Shown here: positions 33,752-45,790 of the stretch, piece by piece | Numbering within the stretch: the first letter of the stretch is position 1 | Layout: each line of letters opens with the position of its first letter | Assembly: GCA_964035545.1 (NCBI GenBank) | Contig: CAXIUT010000134.1 | Location: 1-64,000 of the forward strand | Length of the DNA: 64,000 nt | Source of the DNA: Bugula neritina | Taxonomy: Eukaryota; Bryozoa; Gymnolaemata; Cheilostomatida; Bugulidae | Direction: 5' to 3' | Position numbers and translations under genes: made by a program | The notes under the pieces: model-generated | Database searches by the model: none | What the model was told of the DNA's origin: nothing | What the model saw: only the letters and a program-made list of their open reading frames with translations

Positions 33752-36700
33752 GTATTAGGGTATATAGTATCATAGTATTAGAATATATAGTATCATAGTA
33801 TTAGAATATATAGTATCATAGTATTAGAGTATATAGTATCATAGTATTAGAATATATAGTATCATAGTATTAGAATATAGAGTATCATAGTATTAGAATA
33901 ATTATATAGTATCATAGTATTAGAATATATAGTATCATAGTATTAGAATATAGAGTATCATAGTATTAGAATATATAGTATCATAGTATTAGAATATATA
34001 GTATCATAGTATTAGAATATATAGTATCATAGTATTAGTATATATAGTATCATAGTATTAGAATATATAGTATCATAGTATTAGAATATATAGTATCATA
34101 GTATTAGAGTATAGAGTATCATAGTATCAGAATATATAGTATCTTAGTATTAGAGTATATAGTATCATAGTATTAGAGTATATAGCACCATAGTATTAGA
34201 ATATATAGTATCATAGTATTAGAATATAGAGTATCATAGTATTAGAATATATAGTATTATAGTATTAGAGTATATAGTATCATAGTATTAGAATATATAG
34301 TATCATAGTATTAGAATATATAGTATCATAGTATTAGAATATATAGTATCATAGTATTAGAGTATAGAGTATCATAGTATCAGAATATATAGTATCTTAG
34401 TATTAGAGTATATAGTATCATAGTATTAGAGTATATAGTACCATAGTATTAGAATATATAGTATCATAGTATTAGAATATAGAGTATCATAGTATTAGAA
34501 TATATAGTATTATAGTATTAGAGTATATAGTATCATAGTATTAGAATATATAGTATCATAGTATTAGAATATATAGTATCATAGTATTAGAATGTAGAGT
34601 ATCATAGTATTAGAGTATAGAGTATCATAGTATTAGAATAATTATATAGTATCATAGTATTAGAATATATAGTATCATAGTATTAGTATATATAGTATCA
34701 TAGTATTAGAATATATAGTATCATAGTATTAGAATATATAGTATCATAGTATTAGAGTATAGAGTATCATAGTATCAGAATATATAGTATCTTAGTATTA
34801 GAGTATATAGTATCATAGTATTAGAGTATATAGTATTATAGTATTAGAATATATAGTACCATAGTATTAGAATATATAGTATCATAGTATTAGAATATAG
34901 AGTATCATAGTATTAGAATATATAGTATCATAGTATTAGAATATAGAGTATCATAGTATTAGAATATAGAGTATGATAGTATTAGAATAATTATATAGTA
35001 TCATAGTATTAGAGTATATAGTATCATAGTATTAGAATATATAGTATCATAGTATTAGAGTATATAGTATCATAGTATTAGAATATATAGTACCATAGTA
35101 TTAGAATATATAGTATCATAGTATTAGAGTATATAGTATCATAGTATTAGAATATATAGTATCATAGTATTAGAGTATATAGTATCATAGTATTAGAGTA
35201 TATAGTATCATAGTATTAGAATCTATAGTATCATAGTATTACAATATAGAGTATCATAGTATTAGAATATATAGTATCATAGTATTAGAATATATAGTAT
35301 CATAGTATTAAAATATATAGTATCATAGTATTAGAGTATATAGTATCATAGTATTAGAATATATAGTATCATAGTATTAGAATATATAGTATCATAGTAT
35401 TAGAATATATAGTATCATAGTATTAGAATATATAGTATCATACTATTAGAATATATAGTATCATAGTATTAGAGTATATAGTATTATAGTATTAGAATAT
35501 ATAGTATCATAGTATTAGAATATATAGTATCATAGTATTAGAATATATAGTATCATAGTATTAGAATATATAGTATCATACTATTAGAATATATAGTATC
35601 ATAGTATTAGAGTATATAGTATCATAGTATTAGAATATATAGTATCATAGTATTAGAATATATAGTATCATAGTATTAGTATATATAGTATCATACTATT
35701 AGAATATATAGTATCATAGTATTAGAGTATATAGTGTCATAGTATTAGAATATATAGTATCATAGTATTAAAATATATAGTATCATAGTATTAGAATTTA
35801 TAGTATCATAGTATTAGAATATATAGTATCATACTATTAGAATATATAGTATCATAGTATTAGAGTATATAGTATCATAGTATTAGAATATATAGTATCA
35901 TAGTATTAGAATATATAGTATCATAGTATTAGTATATATAGTATCATAGTATTAGAATATAGAGTATCATAGTATTAGAATATATAGTATCATAGTATTA
36001 GAATATATAGTATCATAGTATTAGAATATATAGTATCATAGTATTAGAATATATAGTATCATACTATTAGAATATATAGTATCATAGTATTAGAGTATAT
36101 AGTATCATAGTATTAGAATATATAGTATCATAGTATTAGAATATATAGTATCATAGTATTAGAATATATAGTATCATAGTATTAGAGTATATAGTATCAT
36201 AGTATTAGAATATATAGTATCATAGTATTAGAATATATAGTATCATTGTATTAGAATATATAGTATCATAGTATTAGAATATATAGTATCATACTATTAG
36301 AATATATAGTATCATAGTATTAGAGTATATAGTATCATAGTATTAGAATATATAGTATCATAGTATTAGAATATATAGTATCATAGTATTAGAATATATA
36401 GTATCATAGTATTAGGATATATAGTATCATACTATTAGAATATATAGTATCATAGTATTAGAGTATATAGTATCATAGTATTAGAATATATAGTATCATA
36501 GTATTAGAGTATATAGTATCATAGTATTAGAATATATAGTATCATAGTATTAGAATATATAGTATCATAGTATTAGAGTATATAGTATCATAGTATTAGA
36601 ATATATAGTACCATAGTATTAGAATATATAGTATCATAGTATTAGAATATATAGTATCATAGTATTAGAATATATAGTATCATAGTATTAGAGTATATAG

Positions 36701-37099
36701 TATCATAGAATTAGAATATATAGTATCATAGTATTAGAATATATAGTATCATAGTATTAGAATATATAGTATCATAGTATTAGAATATATAGTATCATAG
36801 TATTAGAATATAGAGTATCATAGTATTAGAGTATATAGTATCATAGTATTAGAGTATATAGTATCATAGTATTAGAATATATAGTATCATAGTATTAGAA
36901 TATATAGTATCATAGTATTAGAATATATAGTATCATAGTATTAGAGTATATAGTATCATAGTATTAGAGTATATAGTATCATAGTAATAGAGTATATAGT
37001 ATCATAGTATTAGAATATATAGTATCATAGTATTAGAGTATATAGTATCATAGTATTAGAATATAGAGTATCATAGTATTAGAGTATATAGTATCATAG
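33013..37099 (+). repeat. 4,087-bp higher-order repeat unit, right pair
   Basis: The same marker set as in the 10.8-kb unit recurs here. CATAGCATT lies at 33013 and 37100, GAGTTTCATAG at 33487 and 37574, and the 27-bp GAATAATT monomer at 33685 and 37772. All three pairs are exactly 4,087 bp apart. The following unit, from 37100, is cut at 38634 by the 20-kb insertion and continues at 58715. Confidence 0.85.
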
Positions 37100-38626
37100 C
37101 ATTAGAGTATATAGGGTCATAGTATTAGGGTATAGAGTATCATAGTATTAGAGTATATAGTATCATAGTATTAGAATATATAGTATCATAGTATTAGAAT
37201 ATATAGTATCATAGTATTAGAATATATAGTATCATAGTATTAGAATATATAGTATCATAGTATTAGAATATATAGTATCATAGTATTAGAATATAGAGTA
37301 TCATAGTATTAGAGTATATAGTATCATAGTATTAGAATATATAGTATCATAGTATTAGAATATATAGTATCATAGTATTAGAGTATATAGTATCATAGTA
37401 TTAGAATATATAGTATCATAGTATTAGAATATATAGTATCATAGTATTAGAGTATATAGTATCATAGTATTAGAGTATATAGTATCATAGTATTAGAATA
37501 TATAGTATCATAGTATTAGAGTATATAGTATCATAGTATTAGAGTATATAGTATCATAGTATTAGAGTATAGAGTTTCATAGTATTAGAATATATAGTAT
37601 CATAGTATTAGAATATATAGTATCATAGTATTAGAGTATATAGTATCATAGTATTAGAATATAGAGTATCATAGTATTAGAATATATAGTATCATAGTAT
37701 TAGAATATATAGTATCATAATATTAGAATATATAGTATCATAGTATTAGAATATAGAGTATCATAGTATTAGAATAATTATATAGTATCATAGTATTAGA
37801 GTATATAGTATCATAGTATTAGAATATATAGTATCATAGTATTAGGGTATATAGTATCATAGTATTAGAATATATAGTATCATAGTATTAGAATATATAG
37901 TATCATAGTATTAGAGTATATAGTATCATAGTATTAGAATATATAGTATCATAGTATTAGAATATAGAGTATCATAGTATTAGAATAATTATATAGTATC
38001 ATAGTATTAGAATATATAGTATCATAGTATTAGAATATAGAGTATCATAGTATTAGAATATATAGTATCATAGTATTAGAATATATAGTATCATAGTATT
38101 AGAATATATAGTATCATAGTATTAGTATATATAGTATCATAGTATTAGAATATATAGTATCATAGTATTAGAATATATAGTATCATAGTATTAGAGTATA
38201 GAGTATCATAGTATCAGAATATATAGTATCTTAGTATTAGAGTATATAGTATCATAGTATTAGAGTATATAGCACCATAGTATTAGAATATATAGTATCA
38301 TAGTATTAGAATATAGAGTATCATAGTATTAGAATATATAGTATTATAGTATTAGAGTATATAGTATCATAGTATTAGAATATATAGTATCATAGTATTA
38401 GAATATATAGTATCATAGTATTAGAATATATAGTATCATAGTATTAGAGTATAGAGTATCATAGTATCAGAATATATAGTATCTTAGTATTAGAGTATAT
38501 AGTATCATAGTATTAGAGTATATAGTACCATAGTATTAGAATATATAGTATCATAGTATTAGAATATAGAGTATCATAGTATTAGAATATATAGTATTAT
38601 AGTATTAGAGTATATAGTATCATAGT

Positions 38627-38634
38627 ATTAGAAT
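38627..38634 (+). repeat. Target-site duplication, left copy
   Basis: ATTAGAAT is the last satellite sequence before the island. The base before it is T and the base after it is the island's first base, C. Neither matches the flanks of the right copy, so the duplication is exactly 8 bp. Confidence 0.85.
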
Positions 38635-38643
38635 CAGTGCATC
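38635..38643 (+). repeat. Left terminal inverted repeat (imperfect)
   Basis: The first nine bases, CAGTGCATC, match the reverse complement of the island's last nine bases, CAGTATATC, at seven positions. The CAGTG start resembles hAT transposon ends. The match does not extend farther inward. Confidence 0.45.
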
Positions 38644-38655
38644 ACACGGCTTTTA

Positions 38656-38741
38656 CGACTGTCAGGGTCGATCCTCATTTTGCCATTTCGCGATATTAGC
38701 CGCAATAAACAATATATTTTCGTGCGATAACATCGACTGTC
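38656..38741 (+). repeat. Subterminal CGACTGTC direct repeat
   Basis: CGACTGTC occurs at 38656-38663 (followed by AGGGTCG) and at 38734-38741 (followed by TAGGGCGC), both close to the left end of the island. This end is richer in CpG than the rest. Some DNA transposases bind short subterminal repeats like these, but two copies could also arise by chance. Confidence 0.35.
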
Positions 38742-39187
38742 TAGGGCGCTACTGTTGACGAATCAGAACAAAGAGAGCACATGAGCGCTGTAAACATGTA
38801 CGTGTTGTTATGGTTACTAATGATGATCTGCTACGTAATTTTTGTAGTAGACAACTCTCACAGAAATCATTAATTTGTCTTTTTATTATTTAGCTAACAA
38901 CTTTTGCCTAGAAAAAAGCAAAGGTAAGGTGGCTCAAGCAATCCTGTATTTTTTTAGAATGTTTTAGCTTAAATTCTGTTTGGTTTATCCTACTAGAATG
39001 TTACCTGCTGCAGCATCAACACTATCATTGCAAAACTATATCTACTTATAACAAAATCTTGATGCACATAGCAAAATTATCTACTTTATTGTGGCGGATG
39101 TGCAAGAGTTTGGAGTCATCTCATCAATTACACATAGCAACAGAAGAACACAATATAGAAATAACAGAAAGCCAAAGACAGTATACC
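38742..39187. other. Left end of island, no supported gene
   Basis: This is unique AT-rich sequence between the subterminal repeats and the end of the minus-strand gene. A 61-codon open frame at 39059-39244 overlaps the likely 3' untranslated and final-exon region of that gene on the other strand. It has no coding character, so I do not call it. Confidence 0.5.
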
Positions 39188-39193
39188 TTTATT
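39188..39193 (-). promoter_or_regulatory. Poly(A) signal for the minus-strand gene
   Basis: On the minus strand this reads AATAAA, 38 bases after the TAA stop of the last predicted exon. GT- and T-rich sequence follows. Its position supports the terminal exon at 39333-39231. Confidence 0.5.
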
Positions 39194-39230
39194 TTTAACC
39201 AAAAAAGAATTTTGTTAAACATTATATTGT

Positions 39231-39723
39231 TTAGTTCACCATAAAAAAACTGATTTTACAAGTGGTTACATCTTTTCCGAAAATAAAAGTGCCATGAAGC
39301 AGCCGAAAATGAAGTCGTCCGCTCACCAGACACCTAAAAAATAATTATGCAACATGATATTTTTAAAATTAAACACAGATATGCAAAAGTCATCACCTAC
39401 ATAATTTTTTATAAATTTAACAAGCTTGTTTAGTGAAAGTGTATAATACAAACACTAATGTTGATAGCGAAAATGCCATGTTCATGCAAGATAGTAAATC
39501 AATATAAATAAGGAGTCATATCATATCTATGTTATATATGTATTCAATTCTGGTTTATGCTTTATGCCTTTAACTATGAGTGCACAACCACTAATCCTAT
39601 TTCTACCAACACCATCTCTACCACTAACAGTACTAACGTCAGAATCAAAAGCAACTTCACCACTACTACTAATAATGTTATTATTTTATTATTATTACTT
39701 CTACTACTATACTACTGCTACTA

Positions 39724-39766
<43 letters not shown>

Positions 39767-42584
39767 GCTACTGCTACTACTACTACTGCTACTACTACTA
39801 CTACTACTACTGCTACTACTACTACTACTACTACTACTGCTGCTACTGCTGCTGCTACTACTTCTACTACTGCTACTACTACTGCTACTGCTGCTGCTAC
39901 TACTTCTACTACTGCTACTACTACTGCTACTACTACTACTGCTACTACTACTTCTACTACTGCTACTACTACTACTACTGCTGCTACTACTGCTACTGCT
40001 GCTGCTGCTGCTGCTGCTACTACTTCTACTACTGCTACTACTACTGCTACTGCTGCTGCTACTACTTCTACTACTGCTACTACTACTGCTACTACTACTA
40101 CTGCTACTACTACTTCTACTACTGCTACTACTACTGCTGCTACTACTGCTACTGCTGCTGCTGCTACTACTTCTACTACTACTACTACTACTACTAACTA
40201 GTACTACTACTGCTACTACTACCAGTACTGCTGCTACTACTACTTTTACCACTACTGCCGCCACCACCACTACTAATATTGTTTCTACTACAAGTACTGT
40301 AAATCTTACCAGCAGCAAGTTATATTGGAAACTGTTTGCTCATTTTATCATTGTATTAGTGCAATAACAAAATGTTTATATTTTAATATAGTCAAACCTT
40401 TTAAAAAACTAGGCTGCTACTTATGAACTAAGAAGTTGTGCTACCCACCTTGATATGCACTCGGCTCCAACACCAAGCAGGTGGTTATGATGCTTCTCCA
40501 CAATGGCCAGGCCATCCAGCTGTCCGATTGTATGCATCTACGTAAAAATTATTGGCATATGGTGCAAGAAATGATTAAAAACCAGATAGGTGTGCTAGAA
40601 TTTATACAGCATAATATAGAGTAAGGTAAAAGAGAACAGACCGTCAAGTGGTACAGCATAGAAACAATTACTAGCTATTATATGCTTTGTAGAAGTTGGC
40701 AAATTGTAGCCCACTAGATATGAACTTTGGTTAGCATTTTATTTTGGCTTTCAGCAACTGCTTTAATCAATAATCTTGGTAAAACCAATATGTTTACAAA
40801 TTAACACCTCCACTAGATAGGTATACAGGTCAAAATATTCCAATTGGTGACATACTAAAAGAAAATGTATATTTATTCATCTTTGAAAGATTGCTAATAA
40901 TTTATAAAACAGCGTCGAAATCACTAAAGTAACAGCGCAAATAAGTTTATTAAACAGCATTATAGGATTGCCTATTACTAGTTTCATGATTTCTATTATT
41001 TTACTGGTTTTAAACATAATATAGGCTGAAAAAGCAATATTAGTTCTCTCACTTTTGCTAACTACATTGCTTGGAAGGCCATCATAATTAGATCAGATCA
41101 AACAAATGTGTTGACAGGTAGACTGGAACAGGCCTAAAATTTGCAAGGTATAATTTAAATTTATCTGGCCTGAAATTGCTGAAACTGACAATACAATAAT
41201 ATGAGAAACAAGCAGGGTTTTTTAATAAAGCTAGCAAAAATAATTCCTCTACATATAATTAACATACAGTCCATACATATAATATATTACTATGTCCAGG
41301 CAGCAGTGCTTGTTCTAGCCAAAAGAAAACTGATTTAATGGCTGATTTTAATGGCCAACAAGAAATTTATGGCGCACAGTGGCATTGTCATATTTTTAAT
41401 ATTCAAAATTACAGTTCTAATCTATCAATCATTTTATCAATACTACTATACTATGATCTACTACTGCTGCTGGTTCTACCACTGCTACCATACTGCTGAG
41501 TAATGCAAGCTAAGTAATTTAAATTGCAATTAAAAAAATTATCGGACTTTCTTTTCTATTACCTGTCCAGTTTAGCATTTCTTTCATCATAGCTTGCCAT
41601 AGTAACTTGAAAATTCACAGGGTTTGAGTTAGACCTATGGAATATACTTACAAGTAGAATGAACCCACAGTTCTGCAATATATCATAAAAACATTCAAAA
41701 TAAAACTATAGGAAAACCAAGTAAATGCTTCTAAGTATTAGTGCAAGTAAAGATGCTATGCAATCTATCCAACAAGCAGCCAAATGTCTCAAAATAAGCT
41801 TCAGAGTTATAAATATAAAATGTTTCCAAATCAAGGCTAGCAACACTTCTGTTGTTGTGATAGCAAATTTTGCTTAATAAAGTAAGGAAACCAGCTTCCC
41901 TTGCATGACTCAATTTCTATTAAAGAAAAATTATACTCTCCTATAATCGCTGAAACACAGGCCTGTCACAAGTACATGAATGGTAAATCTAGATGTTTCC
42001 CTAAAACCATCATCAAAACAGTAAACACACTGCAAAATATTTATTTTTACTTTTTCTGCTCAAACATTTAAATGGGCTCTGCAGGATATGACAAATACCA
42101 AAATAATTCCGCTTTGTGAACTAGCAAATATGGACAAACACCCTAATATTCACGCCAATAGAAAAGTCTACGCATTTTGTGTTCTCAGCATTCTTCCTTG
42201 TGGATGAAAAAAATGGGCAACATGTGGACTGCAAGAATCAAAGCTCAGCACTTTTCATACCTGGAGTTTAAAATGCATGTTGAGTAAAATCTGGGAAGAT
42301 AAAATGGTAAATGAAGATGTATTTGAAATCACAGACCCGGATTCTCCATCGTCAAAACTGAATTTCTTCTGTCTTCACTGGGCTGGTCAACATGCCAAAG
42401 TATCTCATCCACCGCACTCGATTGCATGCATTAATATCAAAAGGAACTCATCCAGCTAGAAGAACTTATATCTAAGGTTTGAGGATGTCCTGAAACAAGA
42501 GCTTAAGGAATTTTACATAAAATCCAATCAATTTACCACCTCCCAAATGAAGGCAAAGCATTCATGCAGGATGGGCATTCAACA
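39231..42584 (-). CDS. Predicted multi-exon gene, product not recognised
   Basis: Candidate exons in transcript order are 42584-42540 (contains CPSC), 42357-42261 (FDDGESGS), 41672-41563 (ends MASYDERNAKLD), 40537-40449 (IGQLDGLAIVEKHH) and 39333-39231 (ends in TAA). Each has an AG acceptor and a GT donor, for example GTATGA, GTAATA and GTGGGT. Phases agree for exons 1-2-3 (2, then 0) and for exons 4-5 (2). Between exon 3 (ends phase 2) and exon 4 (preferred frame starts phase 0) the phases clash, so an exon is missing from my model, the frame of exon 4 is wrong, or the gene is broken. A poly(A) signal follows the stop by about 40 bases. No start codon or first exon was found. The CxxC could be half of a zinc site, but no family is recognised. 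The last intron contains a large trinucleotide repeat. Confidence 0.4.
39655..40306. repeat. (CTA/CTG/CTT)n trinucleotide repeat, about 0.65 kb
   Basis: This is an almost unbroken run of ACT, GCT and TCT triplets on the plus strand, AGT, AGC and AGA on the minus strand. Longer blocks recur inside it: GCTGCTGCTACTACTTCTAC is seen near 39848, 39890 and 40055. So it has grown by block duplication as well as slippage. All three frames are open on the plus strand, giving poly-Thr/Ala or poly-Leu, and the minus strand gives poly-Ser. These are artefacts of the repeat. It lies in the last intron of the predicted minus-strand gene, where it would be transcribed as AGU/AGC repeats. Confidence 0.95.
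41731..41916 (-). CDS. Open frame after a good acceptor; possible alternative last exon
   Basis: On the minus strand the acceptor CTTTAATAG is followed by 61 open codons (starting KLSHAREAGF) and a TAG stop. It starts in phase 0, so it could follow the exon ending at 42261 as an alternative 3' exon in place of the one at 41672. No poly(A) signal is evident close behind it, and no family is recognised. In sequence this AT-rich, an open frame of this length can occur by chance. Confidence 0.2.
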   Translation of the reverse strand, partial: KLSHAREAGFLTLLSKICYHNNRSVASLDLETFYIYNSEAYFETFGCLLDRLHSIFTCTNT

Positions 42585-42659
42585 CTGAAAACAATATAAA
42601 GGGATCCATGGCTAGATGTTCAAGACATGAATGCTAAGGGTGTCATGCATATGATCACT

Positions 42660-43899
42660 GAGATATTTATGACAATCTCTCAATATACCTTAGCATATTA
42701 AATATGCTTGTAGTTATAGCTATTACTATAGTTGTTATATATGCTACTAACTAACAAGCAATAACCGTATTACAAACATAGGTGAATGAGAAAAATAATT
42801 CAATAGTGGTGATATCAGTATGGGTATTATAATTTAGCAATTGGCATAAAAATTAAAAATGATGAATGTAATGATGGTTAAAGTTATTAGATACCTAAAC
42901 TTATACCTATATTAATTAAAACAGTGACTTGTTGAAATATAAATAAATTAATATTCATTAAAACTTCATTGAATTAAAAGATAATTTTGAAGCAAAATGA
43001 ACAGTTAAAATAAATTTATTCACAATAATTTTAACCCTTTATGATCAACCTTAAAATTAAAACTCAAGTATTTGTAGCAAAGTTTTGAATAAAGTTGGAT
43101 TTTGCAACGGTTTGAGATACTTTCACTAGCACTATGTGCATAACTGTATAAGTTTCATCATATTGATACAGTTACATACTCATACTCAAATATATAGTAA
43201 CATTCTCAATAAATCAGGTATTAGTATTGAGATTGCGTTGGTCGAGATAACATCATGGTTACTCACTTATGGTTGTATACTTTAGCTTATACTTCTAGTT
43301 AAATGTACTACTGCCCTATTATTAAACTTAATCTTAGTCTGTCATCACTTAGAAAACATAGTTCAGTCTTGAGGCAAATCAGTTTGAGTGTCGTTAGTTT
43401 CATTACCAGTAGTCATTAGATTTAGTCAGTGTACTTGAAATTTATTGATCAATATTACCATCAAATTTAAGTGACTATTATTATGAATACTATATCCATC
43501 AAATATCAAAAACTGCAAACTTAATAAGTATGATTAAGAAAATCACAGCCAACATGGCGATGATTGAATTGTATGCTCGTGCTATTGAGATTCCTAACAT
43601 AAAGGTTAACCTCACATAATGATTAGATAACAATCATATTCAATTTTTCATTACTGCCATTTGTTAGGAAAAGCATCCAGTCATAATTGCTCCTATGCTC
43701 CAAATAAATAATTCCTTAGCCCCATTTAACAAAAAAACCTTTCCCATCAGGGGTTTCTCACAGGGATGCCAACTATAAACTTGCACAAGTTTTATTTAAT
43801 AGTAAATTAATTTACTTATATAAAAATTATTACATTCACAGTGATACATTGATGGTCATAATATTTTATATATCAATATCATCATTATGATACAATTAT
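42660..43899. other. AT-rich sequence, no feature seen
   Basis: This is unique AT-rich DNA between the predicted minus-strand exons and the low-complexity zone. I see no open frame above about 40 codons with splice support, no repeat and no RNA gene. Confidence 0.5.
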
Positions 43900-45110
43900 C
43901 ACTATTACTATTAGTATTACTATATGATAACTTATCAATAAAACTTCATAAAGTTCATGAAAAACATTAAATATAACAATTTAATCAAAACTAAATCAAT
44001 GCCAAAGGGCAAGGTAGAGTCAAAATTAAATAAGCTATAGGGCGTAGGCTATAAGTATAAGTATAATTATCACTATAAAACTAAGTGACTGATGAGTTGG
44101 TACTTGGTAGCATAAACATAAAATGAGCATAAACAAACATAAACTAAAACACCATTACATATATGATTTATGACCCTTAGGTTTCTACTTTTAATTTTAG
44201 CTTTACCTTGTCTTTTGGCATTGGTTATTGTATTAGTTTAGGTTACACCACTATCAATTACTATGACTATGAATATGAGTGAGTAGCCTTGCCCGTAGAA
44301 CTAGGAGTAGGAGTAGATCACTAGTAGTAGAAGTATGGGTATCGGGGTATGACTATAAGTATAACTCATAGTCACAGTATGAGTATCTTACTGAAAGTGA
44401 TACTCATAAACCTAAAGTGATAATCATAATGATACTCAGCATGACATGTAAGGTGTATGATACTCAGTCTCAGTTATACAGAGTAGAATATCAAACTTTA
44501 AGTTTAACTGCTACTTTAAAGTAGGACTTAGACATCACCATTTATGGGTATGTCATACCGTCATAGACTATAGACATAGTATAAGGTTCTAATACTATAA
44601 GCATAACTATTACTATTAGTATTACTACTATAAGTATAAGTCTTTAAGTTTAAGTATAACTATATTTACTATTGATCAATTTCGATTTGATACTATCACT
44701 ATTAGTATTAGTATTACACTTTACAGTATTACTATTAGTATTAGTTGGTCCCATACTGATAGTGATACTCATATCACTACCATTATGATTATCATAATCA
44801 TTATGATTATGATTAAGAGTACTACAGTGATAGTTATACCCACATTTATGCTGATTACTAATTTAATATCACTCTAATCAGTAACTGTTATCACTATGAC
44901 TATCAGTGAATTATTTATCATTTTATGATTTTATCATAGTCATAATGAAACTGATTGAGTGATACTTATAGTAATAGTTATAGCTATACTGGCAGTGATA
45001 CTGATAGTGATACTGATAGACTTAGACTTAGAGTGAGAGTCAGAGAGAGAGTGATATTCATATTTATAAATATGATTATTATTATTATAAGTATAACATT
45101 AACTAAGAGT
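43900..45110. repeat. Cryptically simple AGT/ATT/TAT-rich zone
   Basis: Short words such as ACTATTAGTATT, AGTATAAGTATA and ATTATGATTATG recur without a fixed period. At 44588-44598 the minus strand reads ATAGTATTAGA, an 11-base match to the core of the satellite monomer. The zone gives rise to a spurious 91-codon frame at 45124-45399, whose N-terminal Leu/Val/Ile run is translated TTA/GTA repeat. Confidence 0.7.
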
Positions 45111-45654
45111 AAGAGCAAATGTAATGTCTAATCGTGACATTATAACTATTACCATTAGTGCATTCGTATTAGTATTACTATTAGTAGTAGTATTACTAAT
45201 AATTATTAATCTATTTTTCAATAATAACCATGCATATGCCCTAGCCTATAAGTTTGAGTACGCCTATGGTATTCCTAATTTAAATTGGATCTTTGGGTCA
45301 TTTGATCAAAGGAGCAGCGGACTCCGATTAGGCATTGGACCTTGGGGCGAGGTTCAAGTAAAACCGATATTCGGTCAAAACAGGTCTAGTCTATCATAGT
45401 GGCCAGTAATTTATCTGCGCAAGCTTACTCGCCTCTTGTGTTCATAATAAATTCGGCCTAACTGCTCCGCAAATGGGGCGATAATCATAAGTTTCATAAT
45501 AATATATTATTAGAGACTAATTTAGTATGTACAGTATACACATGTTAGTAATTACAATCTAGTTCCATTCTTCAAGAAAACCCATTACGAATCAGGTTGG
45601 TACTATTGCTATTAGGTTGATAATATTATTAGTAAAACAATGTGCTCATTTTTG

Positions 45655-45790
45655 ATATAAATTATTATTACTACTAGTACAGTAGACGTAGTAGTACTAG
45701 TAGTAGTAGTAGTAGTACAGTAGTACTAGTAGTAGTAGTAGTACTCTAGTTACTAGTAGTAGTACTAGTAGACCTACTAGTAGTTCTGAT
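45655..45790. repeat. (TAG/CTA)n microsatellite
   Basis: Runs of AGTAGTAGTAG and inverted TACTAGTAC units alternate, so the tract is both a trinucleotide repeat and locally self-complementary. There is no coding potential. Confidence 0.8.

Larger units (their letters stand above)
1..38634 (+). repeat. 23-bp AT-rich satellite array, left part
   Basis: The whole stretch is a head-to-tail tandem repeat with a 23-bp period. The monomer is three blocks in a row: ATAGTATC, ATAGTATT and AGAATAT. About 1,680 monomers fit and all lie in the same orientation. Each has 10 A, 9 T, 3 G and 1 C, so it is about 83% AT with no CpG and a 3:1 G over C skew on this strand. Recurrent variants are AGAGTAT for AGAATAT, AGAGTATC for ATAGTATC, CATACTATT for CATAGTATT, a 25-bp monomer with an extra AG (ATAGAGTATC), and a 27-bp monomer carrying AATAATTAT. 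TAG occurs three times per monomer and the period is not a multiple of 3, so no reading frame stays open. The array is open at the window start. A heterochromatic or centromeric role is possible but unproven. Confidence 0.98.

Noticed and set aside
1-38634. CRISPR-like appearance of regularly repeated short units
   Set aside because: There are no spacers: monomers abut directly, and the sequence context is eukaryotic.
39557-40367. Three overlapping open frames of 203-267 codons made of Thr/Ala, Leu or Ser
   Set aside because: They are translations of the triplet repeat. All of these frames are open because the repeat unit is 3 bp and lacks stops.
42277-42580. Plus-strand frame of 60 codons (MLSKIWEDK start), open again after its stop
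   Set aside because: It overlaps two minus-strand exon candidates that have splice borders and agreeing phases. The plus-strand frame has stops and no splice sites, so it is more likely a shadow.
45124-45399. 91-codon frame with a hydrophobic N-terminal run that resembles a membrane protein
   Set aside because: The hydrophobic run is encoded by TTA/GTA/ATT simple repeats of the surrounding zone. There is no splice or poly(A) support and no recognisable domain.
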